Source of the DNA: Streptomyces seoulensis
GTDB taxonomy: Bacteria > Actinomycetota > Actinomycetes > Streptomycetales > Streptomycetaceae
Assembly: GCF_022846655.1 (NCBI RefSeq)
Contig: NZ_AP025667.1
Location: 1,339,001 to 1,403,000 of the forward strand
Reading direction: 5' to 3'
Length of the DNA stretch: 64,000 bases
Shown here: one piece after another, positions 36,405-46,719 of the stretch
How the letters are laid out: every line of letters starts with the position of its first letter
Position numbering within the stretch: position 1 is the first letter of the stretch
Program-made: the position numbers and the translations under genes
The notes under the pieces: model-generated
The model's input: the letters and a program-made list of their open reading frames with translations, nothing else
What the model was told of the DNA's origin: nothing
The model's database searches: none

Positions 36405-37319
36405 TCAGCCGGCGCCGCCGCCCAGCTCCTTCACCAGACGCGCGGTCACCGGCACCGGCACCCCGTGCCGCTCGGCCGCGCGCAGCAACGCGCCGCCGAT
36501 CGCGTCGAGTTCGAGCGCGCGGCCCGCCTCCGCGTCCCGTTGCATCGAGGACTTGGCGCCCGGCGGGAACATGTCGTAGCGGGCGAGCGACTGAGCCGGG
36601 TCCGCCGGGGCGCCGCAGGCGCGGCTGACGGCCGCCGTCTCGGCGACCAGGGCCTCCAGCTCCGTGCGGTACCGCGTGCGGGCCTCGCCGACCGGCACCC
36701 CGTAGCGGGTGGTGAGCAGGGCGAACGGGGCGAGGAAGCCCATCTTGGCCCAGAGGGCCGCCGTCTCGTCGTCCACCACCCGCGTCGTCACACCGGCCGC
36801 CGAGAGAGCGGTGGCCAGGGTGTCGATCCGGGGGCGTACCGTCGCCGCGCCCGCGAGGTCGATCTCGGCGAAGGGGCTGCCGTGTTCGATCACCACGCCC
36901 TCGCCCGCACCGGCCCGGACGCGGGTGGACTCCACGCGGATCGTCGCGGGCGCGACCAGCTCGGGCGCAAAGCGCCTGCGCAGCTCCGCCGGGTGTTCGA
37001 TCCCGTTCAGCAGCGGTACGACCAGGGCGTCACCGAGCACGGCGGGCGGTACGCGCGTCAGGGCCGCGTCCAGCGTCGTGTGCTTGACGGTGATCAGGCA
37101 GGCGTCGACCGGCTCGCGCAGCTCGGTGTCCGCCTCCACGGCCGCCTCGAAGTCGCCGAACCGGCCGCTGCGGACCCGGATTCCGTCACCGCGCAGCGCG
37201 TCCGCCGTGGCCTCCCGCGCCAGGCAGATCACGCGGTGCCCGGAACGGGACAGCAGGGCGGCCAGAAGTCCGCCGATCCCGCCGGGGCCCAGGACCGCCA
37301 CCGTGGGCTTGTCCGTCAT
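36405..37319 (-). CDS. 2-dehydropantoate 2-reductase family protein
   Basis: This 304-residue protein of the PanE/ApbA family has the N-terminal NADPH-binding loop AVLGPGGIGGLLAA. A lysine in KHTTLDAA and, in the C-terminal helical domain, the segment ALWAKMGFLAPF hold the family's conserved lysines. Ketopantoate reduction gives pantoate for coenzyme A, but Streptomyces carry several paralogues, some acting on other 2-oxo acids, so I give no gene symbol. AGAGGAA lies five bases before the ATG at 37317-37319. Confidence 0.9.
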   Translation of the reverse strand: MTDKPTVAVLGPGGIGGLLAALLSRSGHRVICLAREATADALRGDGIRVRSGRFGDFEAAVEADTELREPVDACLITVKHTTLDAALTRVPPAVLGDALVVPLLNGIEHPAELRRRFAPELVAPATIRVESTRVRAGAGEGVVIEHGSPFAEIDLAGAATVRPRIDTLATALSAAGVTTRVVDDETAALWAKMGFLAPFALLTTRYGVPVGEARTRYRTELEALVAETAAVSRACGAPADPAQSLARYDMFPPGAKSSMQRDAEAGRALELDAIGGALLRAAERHGVPVPVTARLVKELGGGAG

Positions 37320-37415
37320 GAGGGTTCCTCTCCATCGGTCGGCCCCGGGGTGATCCGGTGGCCGCCTGGAGTCGATCATCGTCCATGCGCGGCCCGGGTG
37401 GAGGAGACTTGAGGC

Positions 37416-37649
37416 ATGTGCCGGAGTATCAAGACGTTGCGGCCGCCCGTGTTGCCCGGTGAGGCCACCGAGGACGACATCCGCGCCGCCGCGCTGCAGT
37501 ACGTACGCAAGGTCTCGGGCTTCAGGGCCCCGGCCGCGCACAACCGCGAGGCGTTCGAGCAGGCCGTGGACGCCGTCACCCGGGCCACGGCGGAGCTGCT
37601 GGGCAGCCTGGAGGTGCGGGGAAGGCCCGTACGGGAGGAGCTGGCGTGA
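37416..37649 (+). CDS. DUF2277 domain-containing protein
   Basis: This 77-residue protein has the full DUF2277 pattern from MCRSIKTLRPP through ATEDDIRAAALQYVRKVSGF. The function is unknown. GGAGGAG lies about nine bases upstream of the ATG. It is divergent from the PanE-like gene and convergent with the DedA gene 9 bp away. Confidence 0.92.
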   Translation: MCRSIKTLRPPVLPGEATEDDIRAAALQYVRKVSGFRAPAAHNREAFEQAVDAVTRATAELLGSLEVRGRPVREELA

Positions 37650-37658
37650 GCCGTCGGC

Positions 37659-38276
37659 TCAGGACTGCGCCGGCCGGCGCCGCATGAGATAGGCCGCCGC
37701 CGCGCCCGCCCCGCACAGCGCCGCCACCGAGACGGCCGTGGCCAGCCACGCCGTGCCGAGCCAGCGGGTGCCGTAGTAGCCGAGGGCCGCGCTGTAGGCG
37801 GCCCAGGAGAGGCCCGCGAGGGCGGACCACGGGACGAAGTCGCGCGCGCGGCGGTGGGCGGCGCCCGCGCAGAAGGAGACGACCGAGCGTCCGGCGGGGG
37901 CGAAGCGGGCGAGGACGACCAGCGCGCCGCCGCCCCGCGACAGCGCCTCGCCGAGACGTTCCTGCGCCGAGGTCAGCCGCCGGGAGCGGGCGATGGCGCG
38001 GTCCAGCTTCTCGCCGCCGCGCCAGGCCAGCCGGTACGCGACCAGGTCGCCCAGCACGGAGGCCGTCGCGGCCAGCAGGATCAGGACCAGGATGTCGGGC
38101 ACGTCGTGCGGGACCTGCCCCGCCGCCGCGCCCGTACCGGCCGCCGCCGCGGTGGCCGCCGCGATGACCAGGACGCCGCTGGGCAGCACCGGCAGGAACA
38201 CGTCGAGCAGGACCGAGACGGCCACCACGGCGTAGATCCATGGACCGGTCGCCAGCGACCCCACGCTCTCCAGCAC
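37659..38276 (-). CDS. DedA/VTT family membrane protein
   Basis: This 205-residue DedA-type protein has about five helices, a re-entrant region with RFAPAGRSVVSFCAG (the conserved F/R-x-x-P-x-x-R signature) and EKLDRAIARSRR before it. DedA proteins are linked to lipid (undecaprenyl phosphate) flipping and membrane homeostasis. The GTG start has GGGGAG five bases upstream. Confidence 0.9.
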   Translation of the reverse strand: MLESVGSLATGPWIYAVVAVSVLLDVFLPVLPSGVLVIAAATAAAAGTGAAAGQVPHDVPDILVLILLAATASVLGDLVAYRLAWRGGEKLDRAIARSRRLTSAQERLGEALSRGGGALVVLARFAPAGRSVVSFCAGAAHRRARDFVPWSALAGLSWAAYSAALGYYGTRWLGTAWLATAVSVAALCGAGAAAAYLMRRRPAQS

Positions 38277-38505
38277 GATGACTCCCCGTCGTTCCCCCGA
38301 TTACAGCCATACAGCGTACGCCTGACCGGTGACGGGAGGTTCATGGGGGGATCAAGTGATCATCACAACATGTTCACGTCAGCCGAAGTCGTATCGCCTC
38401 GTACGTCGCGTTTCACCCGTGCGGCGCGCCCGTGGGGCGGGCGAGGCCCATGTCCCGTACCAACATGTGGGGGGCAACACGATCACGGGAAAGAAGGTGT
38501 GCTCC

Positions 38506-39012
38506 ATGCTGGCAACCCTGAGCGCGGTCGCGGCGGCGGTGCTCGTGAGCGGTACCGCCGGCGGCTACACCGTCGACGCCGAGGGCCGGTTCGCGCCGCC
38601 CGCCGCCTTCATCCCCTCGGCGGCGGTGACGTACGACCAGTCCTACGTCCCGGCCGCCGCCTCGATCCGGGTGCGCCAGCACACCGCTGCGGGCGGTGCC
38701 ACCACCGTCGACCTGAGCATCACCGGCGTACGCCCCCACCACTCCTTCGGGGCCTACGTCCACGAGCGCCCCTGCGGTGCCCGGCCCGCCGACGCCGGCG
38801 CCCGCTACGCGAACCAGCCCGGCGGCGCCGAGGAGGACGCGGTCCGCCTCGACCTCACCACCGACGCCCAGGGCGCGGGCACCGCGAGCGACCACCACGC
38901 CTGGGGGCTGCGGCGCGGTGAGGCCGCCTCCGTGGTGATCCAGGACCGCCCGGGCGACGACGCCACCCGCGTCGCCTGCTTCACGGTGCCCTTCGGGTGG
39001 GTCACGGAATAG
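38506..39012 (+). CDS. Secreted superoxide dismutase-like (Cu/Zn SOD fold) protein
   Basis: This 168-residue exported protein has a signal peptide (MLATLSAVAAAVLVSGTAG). The SOD-like core has GVRPHHSFGAYVHERPCG with the disulfide cysteine, and later DHHAWGLRRGEAASVVIQDR. The usual H-x-H copper ligands appear as Y-x-H (AYVHE), and other ligand histidines are not obvious, so catalysis is doubtful. It may be a structural or copper-handling homologue. GAAGG lies eight bases before the ATG. A GTG nine bases upstream is an alternative start. Confidence 0.8.
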   Translation: MLATLSAVAAAVLVSGTAGGYTVDAEGRFAPPAAFIPSAAVTYDQSYVPAAASIRVRQHTAAGGATTVDLSITGVRPHHSFGAYVHERPCGARPADAGARYANQPGGAEEDAVRLDLTTDAQGAGTASDHHAWGLRRGEAASVVIQDRPGDDATRVACFTVPFGWVTE

Positions 39013-39036
39013 GCGCGGGCGGGCGGCGGGCAAGGC

Positions 39037-39070
39037 GAGTGGTGCTGAAGTGCCGAGAGTGGTGCTGAAG
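39037..39070. repeat. Short direct repeat
   Basis: GAGTGGTGCTGAAG occurs at 39037-39050 and 39057-39070, a 20-bp period, downstream of the SOD-like gene. Confidence 0.6.
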
Positions 39071-39092
39071 GGCCGGCGCGCTTCCCGATGTG

Positions 39093-39135
39093 ACGACGAG
39101 CGGCACCCCGGGTCCACCGGGGTGCCGCTCGTCGT
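39093..39135. terminator. Bidirectional terminator between SOD-like gene and doxX
   Basis: Perfect 19-bp stem (39093-39111 with 39117-39135) and a 5-nt loop. Confidence 0.92.
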
Positions 39136-39143
39136 GCCGGTCC

Positions 39144-39596
39144 TCAGGCCGCTATCGGCTCCCGCGTCCGCTCCTCCGACGGCGTCACCCGGCGGGACGC
39201 CACCACGCGGTCCAGGCCGAAGGCGCCCGAGCCGGTGAAGACCAGCAGGAGGAAGGTCCAGCAGAACAGGACCGAGAGCTCGCCGCCGTTCTGGATGGGC
39301 CACAGCGCGGTCTGCTGGTGGACGTCGAAGTAGGCGAACGCCATCGAGCCGGAGGCGATCAGGGCGGCGCCGCGCGTGCCGAGGCCCAGCAGGACCAGGC
39401 CGCCCGCGACGAGCTGGATCACCGCCGCGTACCAGCCGGGCCAGGCGCCCGCCTCGATGGTGCCGCCGTGGGTGCCCATGGCGCCGCCGAGCACGCCGAA
39501 GAGCGAGGCGGCGCCGTGCGCGGTGAACAGCAGGCCGATGACGATGCGGAAGAGCCCGAGCGCGTAGGGCCGGGCGGCGTCGAGACGTGCGGACAT
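39144..39596 (-). CDS. DoxX family membrane protein
   Basis: This 150-residue four-helix membrane protein starts its first helix with LFRIVIGLLFTAHGAASLFG, the DoxX signature, and has later helices AAVIQLVAGGLVLLGLG and LSVLFCWTFLLLVFTG. In actinobacteria DoxX proteins are tied to membrane redox or thiol homeostasis. GAGGAG lies nine bases upstream of the ATG. The promoter region at 39662-39691 carries two palindromes, so it is probably regulated. Confidence 0.9.
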   Translation of the reverse strand: MSARLDAARPYALGLFRIVIGLLFTAHGAASLFGVLGGAMGTHGGTIEAGAWPGWYAAVIQLVAGGLVLLGLGTRGAALIASGSMAFAYFDVHQQTALWPIQNGGELSVLFCWTFLLLVFTGSGAFGLDRVVASRRVTPSEERTREPIAA

Positions 39597-39658
39597 GGGG
39601 GAGGTCTCCTCTTTCGGGGCCGGATGTGGGGGCGGCGGGTACCGAACGAGGACCCAGG

Positions 39659-39691
39659 TTAGGTATGCCTAATCCATACTTGCAAGTTCAA
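39659..39691 (-). promoter_or_regulatory. doxX promoter with overlapping palindromes
   Basis: On the minus strand, -35 TTGAAC (39686-39691) and -10 CATACC (39662-39667) have an 18-bp spacer. Two palindromes overlap it: TTAGG-TATG-CCTAA (39659-39672) over the -10, similar to actinobacterial iron-box half-sites, and ACTTGCAAGT (39678-39687) at the -35, a MarR-like site. Confidence 0.55.
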
Positions 39692-39754
39692 CATTCAGCC
39701 ATGATCGTGACGGGTGGGGCGGGAGCGGCGCGGGGACCCCGGAAAGCGACGACG

Positions 39755-39795
39755 GCCCGCCCCGGCCGGTGGCCGGAGCGAGCCGTGGGGCGGGC
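39755..39795. terminator. Hairpin downstream of the HNH nuclease gene
   Basis: GCCCGCCCC (39755-39763) pairs with GGGGCGGGC (39787-39795), with an inner GGCC-GGT-GGCC stem. Confidence 0.55.
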
Positions 39796-39799
39796 GGGG

Positions 39800-40462
39800 T
39801 CAGCAGCCCGAGAGGTAGCTCGTCAGCGCGCTCTTCTCCGCGGAGTCCACCGACAGGTTGTAGTAGTACTTCACCTGCACCCAGGCGCGGACGTAGGTGC
39901 AGCGGTACGAGGTGAGGCTCGGCATCCAGGTGGCCGGGTCCTGGTCGCCCTTGGCCTGGTTGACGTTGTCGGTGACCGCGAGGAGCTGGGGGCGGGTGAC
40001 GTCGTTGGCGAAGCCCTGGCGCTGCGCCGTCGTCCACTTGCTCGCGCCCGAGTCCCACGCCTCGGCCAGCGGGACGAGGTGGTCGATGTCCACGTCGGAG
40101 GCCGCGCCCCAGGTCGCGCCGTCGTACGGGGAGTACCAGCTCCCGCCGGTCGCCACGCACGCGGAGTCGGTGGTGACGTTCGAGCCGTCCCGCTTGAGTA
40201 TGTACTCGCGGGTGTTGCAGGTGCCGCTGATGGTGATCCAGGTCGGGAACAGGTCCCGGTCGTAGCCGGTGCGGCTCTCCGTGGCGACGGTGAGCTGCGA
40301 GAGGTAGCTGCGCGCCGTGGCGCCGCTCACCGGGGTCGGGAGTGCCGCGGAGGCGCTCGGCGGGTTGAGCAGGGCCGCGGAGGCGAGGATGCCGGTGGCG
40401 GCGGCGATCACACCCAGACGTCGACGCGCGTAGAACCGCGACAAGCGGGACATGCGGAACAT
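39800..40462 (-). CDS. Secreted HNH (DUF1524) nuclease
   Basis: This 220-residue protein has a signal peptide (about the first 45 residues, ending near ASA-ALPTP). The HNH-type His-Me finger follows with DIDHLVPLAEAWDSGA, then LLAVTDNVNQAKGDQDPATW, where asparagine and lysine complete the site. Paired cysteines (C-NTREY, SACVATGG, RCTYV, LSGC) should form disulfides outside the cell. It is probably an extracellular nuclease that recovers phosphate or nucleosides, by family inference. AAGGGAG lies five bases before the ATG. Confidence 0.92.
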   Translation of the reverse strand: MFRMSRLSRFYARRRLGVIAAATGILASAALLNPPSASAALPTPVSGATARSYLSQLTVATESRTGYDRDLFPTWITISGTCNTREYILKRDGSNVTTDSACVATGGSWYSPYDGATWGAASDVDIDHLVPLAEAWDSGASKWTTAQRQGFANDVTRPQLLAVTDNVNQAKGDQDPATWMPSLTSYRCTYVRAWVQVKYYYNLSVDSAEKSALTSYLSGC

Positions 40463-40606
40463 TTGAACTCCCTTGTGGGGTGAGGGTGTTGGCGCGCGGG
40501 CAGGGGAATGCTCGCCGTGCGGAGTTGCGGTGGGGTGAGCGCCCGGTAAGAAGCTAGTGACGCGGTCATGACACGACAAGGTTCACGACGGAACTTTCAC
40601 GTCCCG

Positions 40607-40612
40607 TACGAT
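40607..40612 (+). promoter_or_regulatory. -10 box of the riboswitch transcript
   Basis: TACGAT at 40607-40612 would start transcription near 40618-40620, exactly at the first stem of the riboswitch. Confidence 0.5.
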
Positions 40613-40615
40613 GGA

Positions 40616-40738
40616 CGGTGCAGAAGGGGAGTAGCTCTTCGCCGGACCGTCGACATACTGCTCAGCGAGCCTGAGCCGGCGCCCGGAGGCGGAATCCCGT
40701 GGGACCCGCCAGCGAGACCTTCGGCAAGCAGTGCACGC
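40616..40738 (+). promoter_or_regulatory. yybP-ykoY (manganese) riboswitch
   Basis: Conserved elements appear in order: GGGGAGTAGCTC (40626-40637), CGTCGACATACTG (40648-40660) and GCGAGACCTTCGGC (40712-40725). The closing stem is GTGCA (40618-40622) with TGCAC (40732-40736). This is the yybP-ykoY aptamer that binds Mn2+. It lies about 100 bp before a GDT1/UPF0016 family exporter gene, a known target class. Mn2+ binding should turn the exporter on. Confidence 0.88.
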
Positions 40739-40839
40739 CCGTGCCTCCCGGCGCGGGTGCCATGTGTGCTGCCGTGCCGAGGTGTCTCACGCGCGCTGTG
40801 CGCGGCTCTCGGCGGGGCGGCCCGACCGATTGAGGAACC

Positions 40840-41421
40840 TTGATCAGCATCACCGTGACGGCGCTCGTCTTCGGCATCGTCTTCCTCGCCGAACTGCCGG
40901 ACAAGACCGCGCTCGCCGGTCTCGTCCTCGGCGCCCGCTACCGCGCCTCGTACGTCTTCGTCGGCGTCGCCGCGGCCTTCCTGGTGCATGTCGTGCTCGC
41001 CGTCGCGGCGGGCAGCGTGCTGACCCTGCTGCCGCAGCAGATCGTGCACGCCCTCACCGGTGTCCTCTTCCTCGGCGGCGCGGCCGTGCTGCTGCTGAAG
41101 CGGGACGAGGACGAGGAGGAGATCAAGAAGCCCGCCGACCAGTCCTTCTGGAAGGTCGCCGGTACGGGCTTCATGCTCATCCTGGTCGCCGAGTTCGGTG
41201 ACCTCACCCAGATCATGACCGCCAACCTCGCCGCCCGTTACGACGACCCGCTCTCCGTCGGCCTCGGTGCGGTGCTCGGTCTGTGGGCGGTGGCCGGCCT
41301 CGGCATCGTCGGTGGAAAGGCCCTGATGAAGCGGGTGCCGCTGCGGCTGATCACCCAGATCGCGGCCCTGCTGATGATCGGTCTCGGCGTGTGGAGCCTG
41401 TACGAGGCCATCGCCGGCTGA
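40840..41421 (+). CDS. TMEM165/GDT1 (UPF0016) family manganese exporter
   Basis: This 193-residue six-helix membrane protein has the two family motifs on opposite repeats: ELPDKT near residue 18 (E-x-G-D-K/R-T with proline for glycine) and EFGDLTQ in the second half. An acidic DEDEEEIKK cytoplasmic loop lies between them. Members export Mn2+ or Ca2+. The yybP-ykoY riboswitch in its leader strongly supports Mn2+. The start is TTG at 40840 with GAGG four bases upstream. The weak start codon fits translation control by the leader. Confidence 0.93.
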   Translation: MISITVTALVFGIVFLAELPDKTALAGLVLGARYRASYVFVGVAAAFLVHVVLAVAAGSVLTLLPQQIVHALTGVLFLGGAAVLLLKRDEDEEEIKKPADQSFWKVAGTGFMLILVAEFGDLTQIMTANLAARYDDPLSVGLGAVLGLWAVAGLGIVGGKALMKRVPLRLITQIAALLMIGLGVWSLYEAIAG

Positions 41422-41579
41422 GCCGGTCCGGCGCGGCTCGCGGGAGGCGTGGTGGCGGGATGCGGTCCGCGTTTTGTACCGTGGAGAAACAAAGTGGCTC
41501 CCGCCCGCTTCCCCTGACCGGCGGGCGGGGCCGCCTTGTCCCCGACAGGGACCCCCTTCCAGCCGCCCTGTCTCCCCAA

Positions 41580-41600
41580 GGGCCCCCTCCGTCGGGGCCC
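41580..41600. terminator. Short GC hairpin before the HAD gene
   Basis: GGGCCCC (41580-41586) pairs with GGGGCCC (41594-41600). It may end the GDT1 transcript, since a T-rich stretch follows. Confidence 0.5.
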
Positions 41601-41620
41601 TCTCGTCTTTGGAGCTGCCG

Positions 41621-42283
41621 ATGGCCACCGAGCCCGCCGTTCTCACCGCCCGCGCCCTCCTGCTCGACATGGACGGCACCCTCGTCAACTCCGACGCCGT
41701 GGTCGAACGCATCTGGCGGCGCTGGGCCGCGTCCCAGGGGCTCGACGGCGACGAGGTGATGAGCGTCGTGCACGGCAGGCAGGGGCACGCCTCCATGGCG
41801 CTGCTCCTCCCCGGCCGCCCGGTCGAGGAGAACCTCGCGGACAACGCCCGCATGCTCGCCGAGGAGACCGCGGACATGGACGGCGTGATCGAGGTGCCCG
41901 GCGCCACCGCCTTCCTCGCCGCCCTCCGCGACGCCCCGCACGCCCTGGTCACCTCCGCCGACGTGGCCCTCTCCACCGCCCGCATGGCCGCCGCCGGGCT
42001 CCCGCTGCCCGAGGTCCGGGTCACCGCCGAGTCGGTCGGCGCGAGCAAGCCCGACCCCGAGGGTTTCCTCAAGGGCGCGGCGGAACTCGGCGCCGACCCC
42101 GCCGACTGCGTGGTCTTCGAGGACTCCGGCGCGGGGATCGCGGCCGGACGGGCGGCCGGGATGCGGGTGGTGGGCGTGGGTCCGCGCGCCGGCGAACACC
42201 GCCCCGACGCCTGGGTCCGGGACCTCACCGAGCTGCGGGTGGAGCCGCAGCCGGACGGCACGATCCGCCTTCTCATCGGCTGA
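41621..42283 (+). CDS. HAD-IA family sugar-phosphatase-like hydrolase
   Basis: This 220-residue HAD phosphatase has motif I LLLDMDGTLVNSD (D16, D18), motif II TSADV, the motif III lysine in ASKPDPEGF and motif IV VFEDSGAGI. The arrangement resembles 2-deoxyglucose-6-phosphate or glycerol-phosphate phosphatases; the substrate is not determined. GGAG lies six bases before the ATG at 41621. Confidence 0.93.
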   Translation: MATEPAVLTARALLLDMDGTLVNSDAVVERIWRRWAASQGLDGDEVMSVVHGRQGHASMALLLPGRPVEENLADNARMLAEETADMDGVIEVPGATAFLAALRDAPHALVTSADVALSTARMAAAGLPLPEVRVTAESVGASKPDPEGFLKGAAELGADPADCVVFEDSGAGIAAGRAAGMRVVGVGPRAGEHRPDAWVRDLTELRVEPQPDGTIRLLIG

Positions 42284-42359
42284 GCGGCCGCGCAAGCCGG
42301 GCCCACCTCCCCCCGCCTCGACAGGCCGGAGCCCTCCGCACCGCCGAACATGGGGTTAG

Positions 42360-44931
<2,572 letters not shown>

Positions 44932-44971
44932 CCCAGCGGGGCGGGACCGGCCGGGGCAAGCGGTTTCCCGC

Positions 44972-45379
44972 TCAGGGCGCCTCGCGGCGGCGCCGCCACT
45001 CGCGGACCACCTCGTCCACGTCGTACGGCTTCCTGCCCAGCGGCGGACCCGGCGGGGGCCGGAACATCATGTCCTTGATCTTGACGTTGACCGCGCCGAT
45101 GATCTCCCGGACGGCACGCTCCGAGGGCGCGGTGTACGCCGCCTCCAGCGCGTCCTCGGCCTCCTTGCGCAGGGCGAGCGACGGGGGCAGCACGGCCAGG
45201 CCCTCGCGGGCCATCTTCCGCTTCACCCACCACAGTTCGTCGTAGCCGGAGTCCAGCCCGGCGGGCAGCGGTTCGCCCGCGCCGGGCAGCCGGTCGAACT
45301 CACCGCGACGCTGCGCGGCGCCGATCTGGTGGTCGACCCAGGACTCGAACGGGACACTCAGTGGCTTTCGCTCGGTCAT
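44972..45379 (-). CDS. DUF1992 (DnaJ-homologue-type) protein
   Basis: This 135-residue protein has the DUF1992 pattern (FESWVDHQIGAAQRRGEFDRLPGAGEP, then the WWVKRKMAREGL helix) shared with DnaJ homologue C28, although no J domain is present. The function is unknown. The ATG at 45377-45379 is 7 nt from a -10-like CACAAT, so it is probably leaderless. It is divergent from the FHA-like gene. Confidence 0.88.
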   Translation of the reverse strand: MTERKPLSVPFESWVDHQIGAAQRRGEFDRLPGAGEPLPAGLDSGYDELWWVKRKMAREGLAVLPPSLALRKEAEDALEAAYTAPSERAVREIIGAVNVKIKDMMFRPPPGPPLGRKPYDVDEVVREWRRRREAP

Positions 45380-45479
45380 GACCCTCATTGTGCCGGACGT
45401 GGGCGAGCCGGGCGTTCTATCATGCGGCGGCGGTGCGGCGATCCGGGGACCGCGCCAGGAGGCTTCAGGGGGAACACGC

Positions 45480-45872
45480 GTGCTCGAACTCACCATGGCC
45501 GCCGTCTCCAGCGAGGAAGCGGGTGCCACGGCAGGCATGACGATGGCCGAGGCGCCCAGCGAGCCGGGCGCCGCGCTGCGCGTGGGCCGGGACGGTGCCG
45601 TGTGCCGGCTCGTCACCCCGGAGGACTGGCTCTTCGTCTCCCGCGTCCACCTGGAGTTCCTGTGCGGCCCCGACGGGGGCTGGCAGCTCTCCTGGCTCCA
45701 CGGCTCCCAGGCCGACCCCTCCTCCGAGGTCCGCCTCACCGTCGGCGAGTACGCCCAGACCGTCCCCTACGGCGGCACCGTCCGCCTCCCCCGGGGCGGC
45801 TCCGGCGAGGTGGTCGTCCAGGACCGTACGGCGCCGCGCAGCGTGAACGTGGGCTTCTACCACGAGCCCTAG
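45480..45872 (+). CDS. FHA-like domain protein
   Basis: This 130-residue all-beta protein resembles a lone forkhead-associated domain: ALRVGRDGAVCRL as the first strands, VSRVHLEFLCG with the S-R-x-H phosphothreonine-binding pair, and WQLSWLHGSQ as the Asn/Gly-type loop. FHA domains bind phosphothreonine peptides. The match is by eye, so the family is fairly but not fully sure. The GTG at 45480 has AGGGGGA six bases upstream. Confidence 0.68.
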   Translation: MLELTMAAVSSEEAGATAGMTMAEAPSEPGAALRVGRDGAVCRLVTPEDWLFVSRVHLEFLCGPDGGWQLSWLHGSQADPSSEVRLTVGEYAQTVPYGGTVRLPRGGSGEVVVQDRTAPRSVNVGFYHEP

Positions 45873-45883
45873 GCCCAAGGGCC

Positions 45884-46555
45884 CTACTCCACGACGCGGG
45901 CCAGGGCGAAGCCGTCGTAGCCCTTCGGGCCCACCGTCTGCAGGGCCGTGCCGGTCAGCCGGGGGTGGGTGGAGATCAGGTCGATGGCGGTACGGGTGCC
46001 GGTGATGGCGGGGTCGGTGCTGGTGGCGTCGGCCACGTGGCCGCCACGGACGACGTTGTCGAGGACGATCAGGCTGCCGGTGCGGGACAGGCGCAGGGCC
46101 CACTCGACGTAGTGCGGGTTGTTCGCCTTGTCGGCGTCGATGAAGACCAGGTCGAAGGGGGCCGGGTTCTCGTCGGCGAGCTTGGGCAGGGACTCCAGGG
46201 CCGGACCGACCCGCACGTCCACCATCCGGTCCAGGCCCGCCCGCGCGATGTTGCGGACGGCCACGTCGGCGTGTTTCGCGCTGTGCTCCAGCGTGACCAC
46301 CCGGCCGTCCGCCGGGAGGGCGCGGGCCAGCCAGATGGTGCTGTAGCCCCCGAGGGTGCCGATCTCCAGCACCGTCCGGGCGCCCTGGATCTGGGCGAGC
46401 AACTGCAGGAACTTGCCCTGGGTGGGCGTCACCGCGATGGGCGGCAGCCCGGCCGCGTCGGAGTCGCGCAGCGCGGCCCGCAGGGCGTCGTCGTCCGGTG
46501 CGAGACGGCTGGTGAAGTAGAGGTCGACATCGTCCCAACGCTGCGACTCGCTCAT
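45884..46555 (-). CDS. SAM-dependent O-methyltransferase, class I (CCoAOMT-like)
   Basis: This 223-residue methyltransferase has the SAM-binding motif VLEIGTLGGYSTIWLA, the acidic residue in VTLEHSAKHADVA, and the metal-binding region LVFIDADKANNPHYVEWAL of the catechol O-methyltransferase/CCoAOMT group. It probably methylates a phenolic hydroxyl with a divalent metal. The genes either side do not suggest a pathway. Confidence 0.92.
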   Translation of the reverse strand: MSESQRWDDVDLYFTSRLAPDDDALRAALRDSDAAGLPPIAVTPTQGKFLQLLAQIQGARTVLEIGTLGGYSTIWLARALPADGRVVTLEHSAKHADVAVRNIARAGLDRMVDVRVGPALESLPKLADENPAPFDLVFIDADKANNPHYVEWALRLSRTGSLIVLDNVVRGGHVADATSTDPAITGTRTAIDLISTHPRLTGTALQTVGPKGYDGFALARVVE

Positions 46556-46662
46556 GCGTGTGCTGCCTTTCCCGAGTGTCTGCGCAAAGCCTCTTCAAAG
46601 GGTCCATGGTGCTTCCCCCGGATGATCCCAGCGCCGCACCCCGGAGGGGCGGAATGACAGAA

Positions 46663-46700
46663 GTGGGCGCGGGAACCGTGCGTACGGTTCCCGCGCCCAC
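46663..46700. terminator. Terminator between the ProP-like and O-methyltransferase genes
   Basis: Perfect 17-bp stem (46663-46679 with 46684-46700) and loop GCGT, immediately downstream of the ProP-like gene. Confidence 0.92.
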
Positions 46701-46719
46701 CTCGCCCGGAGAAGGACCC

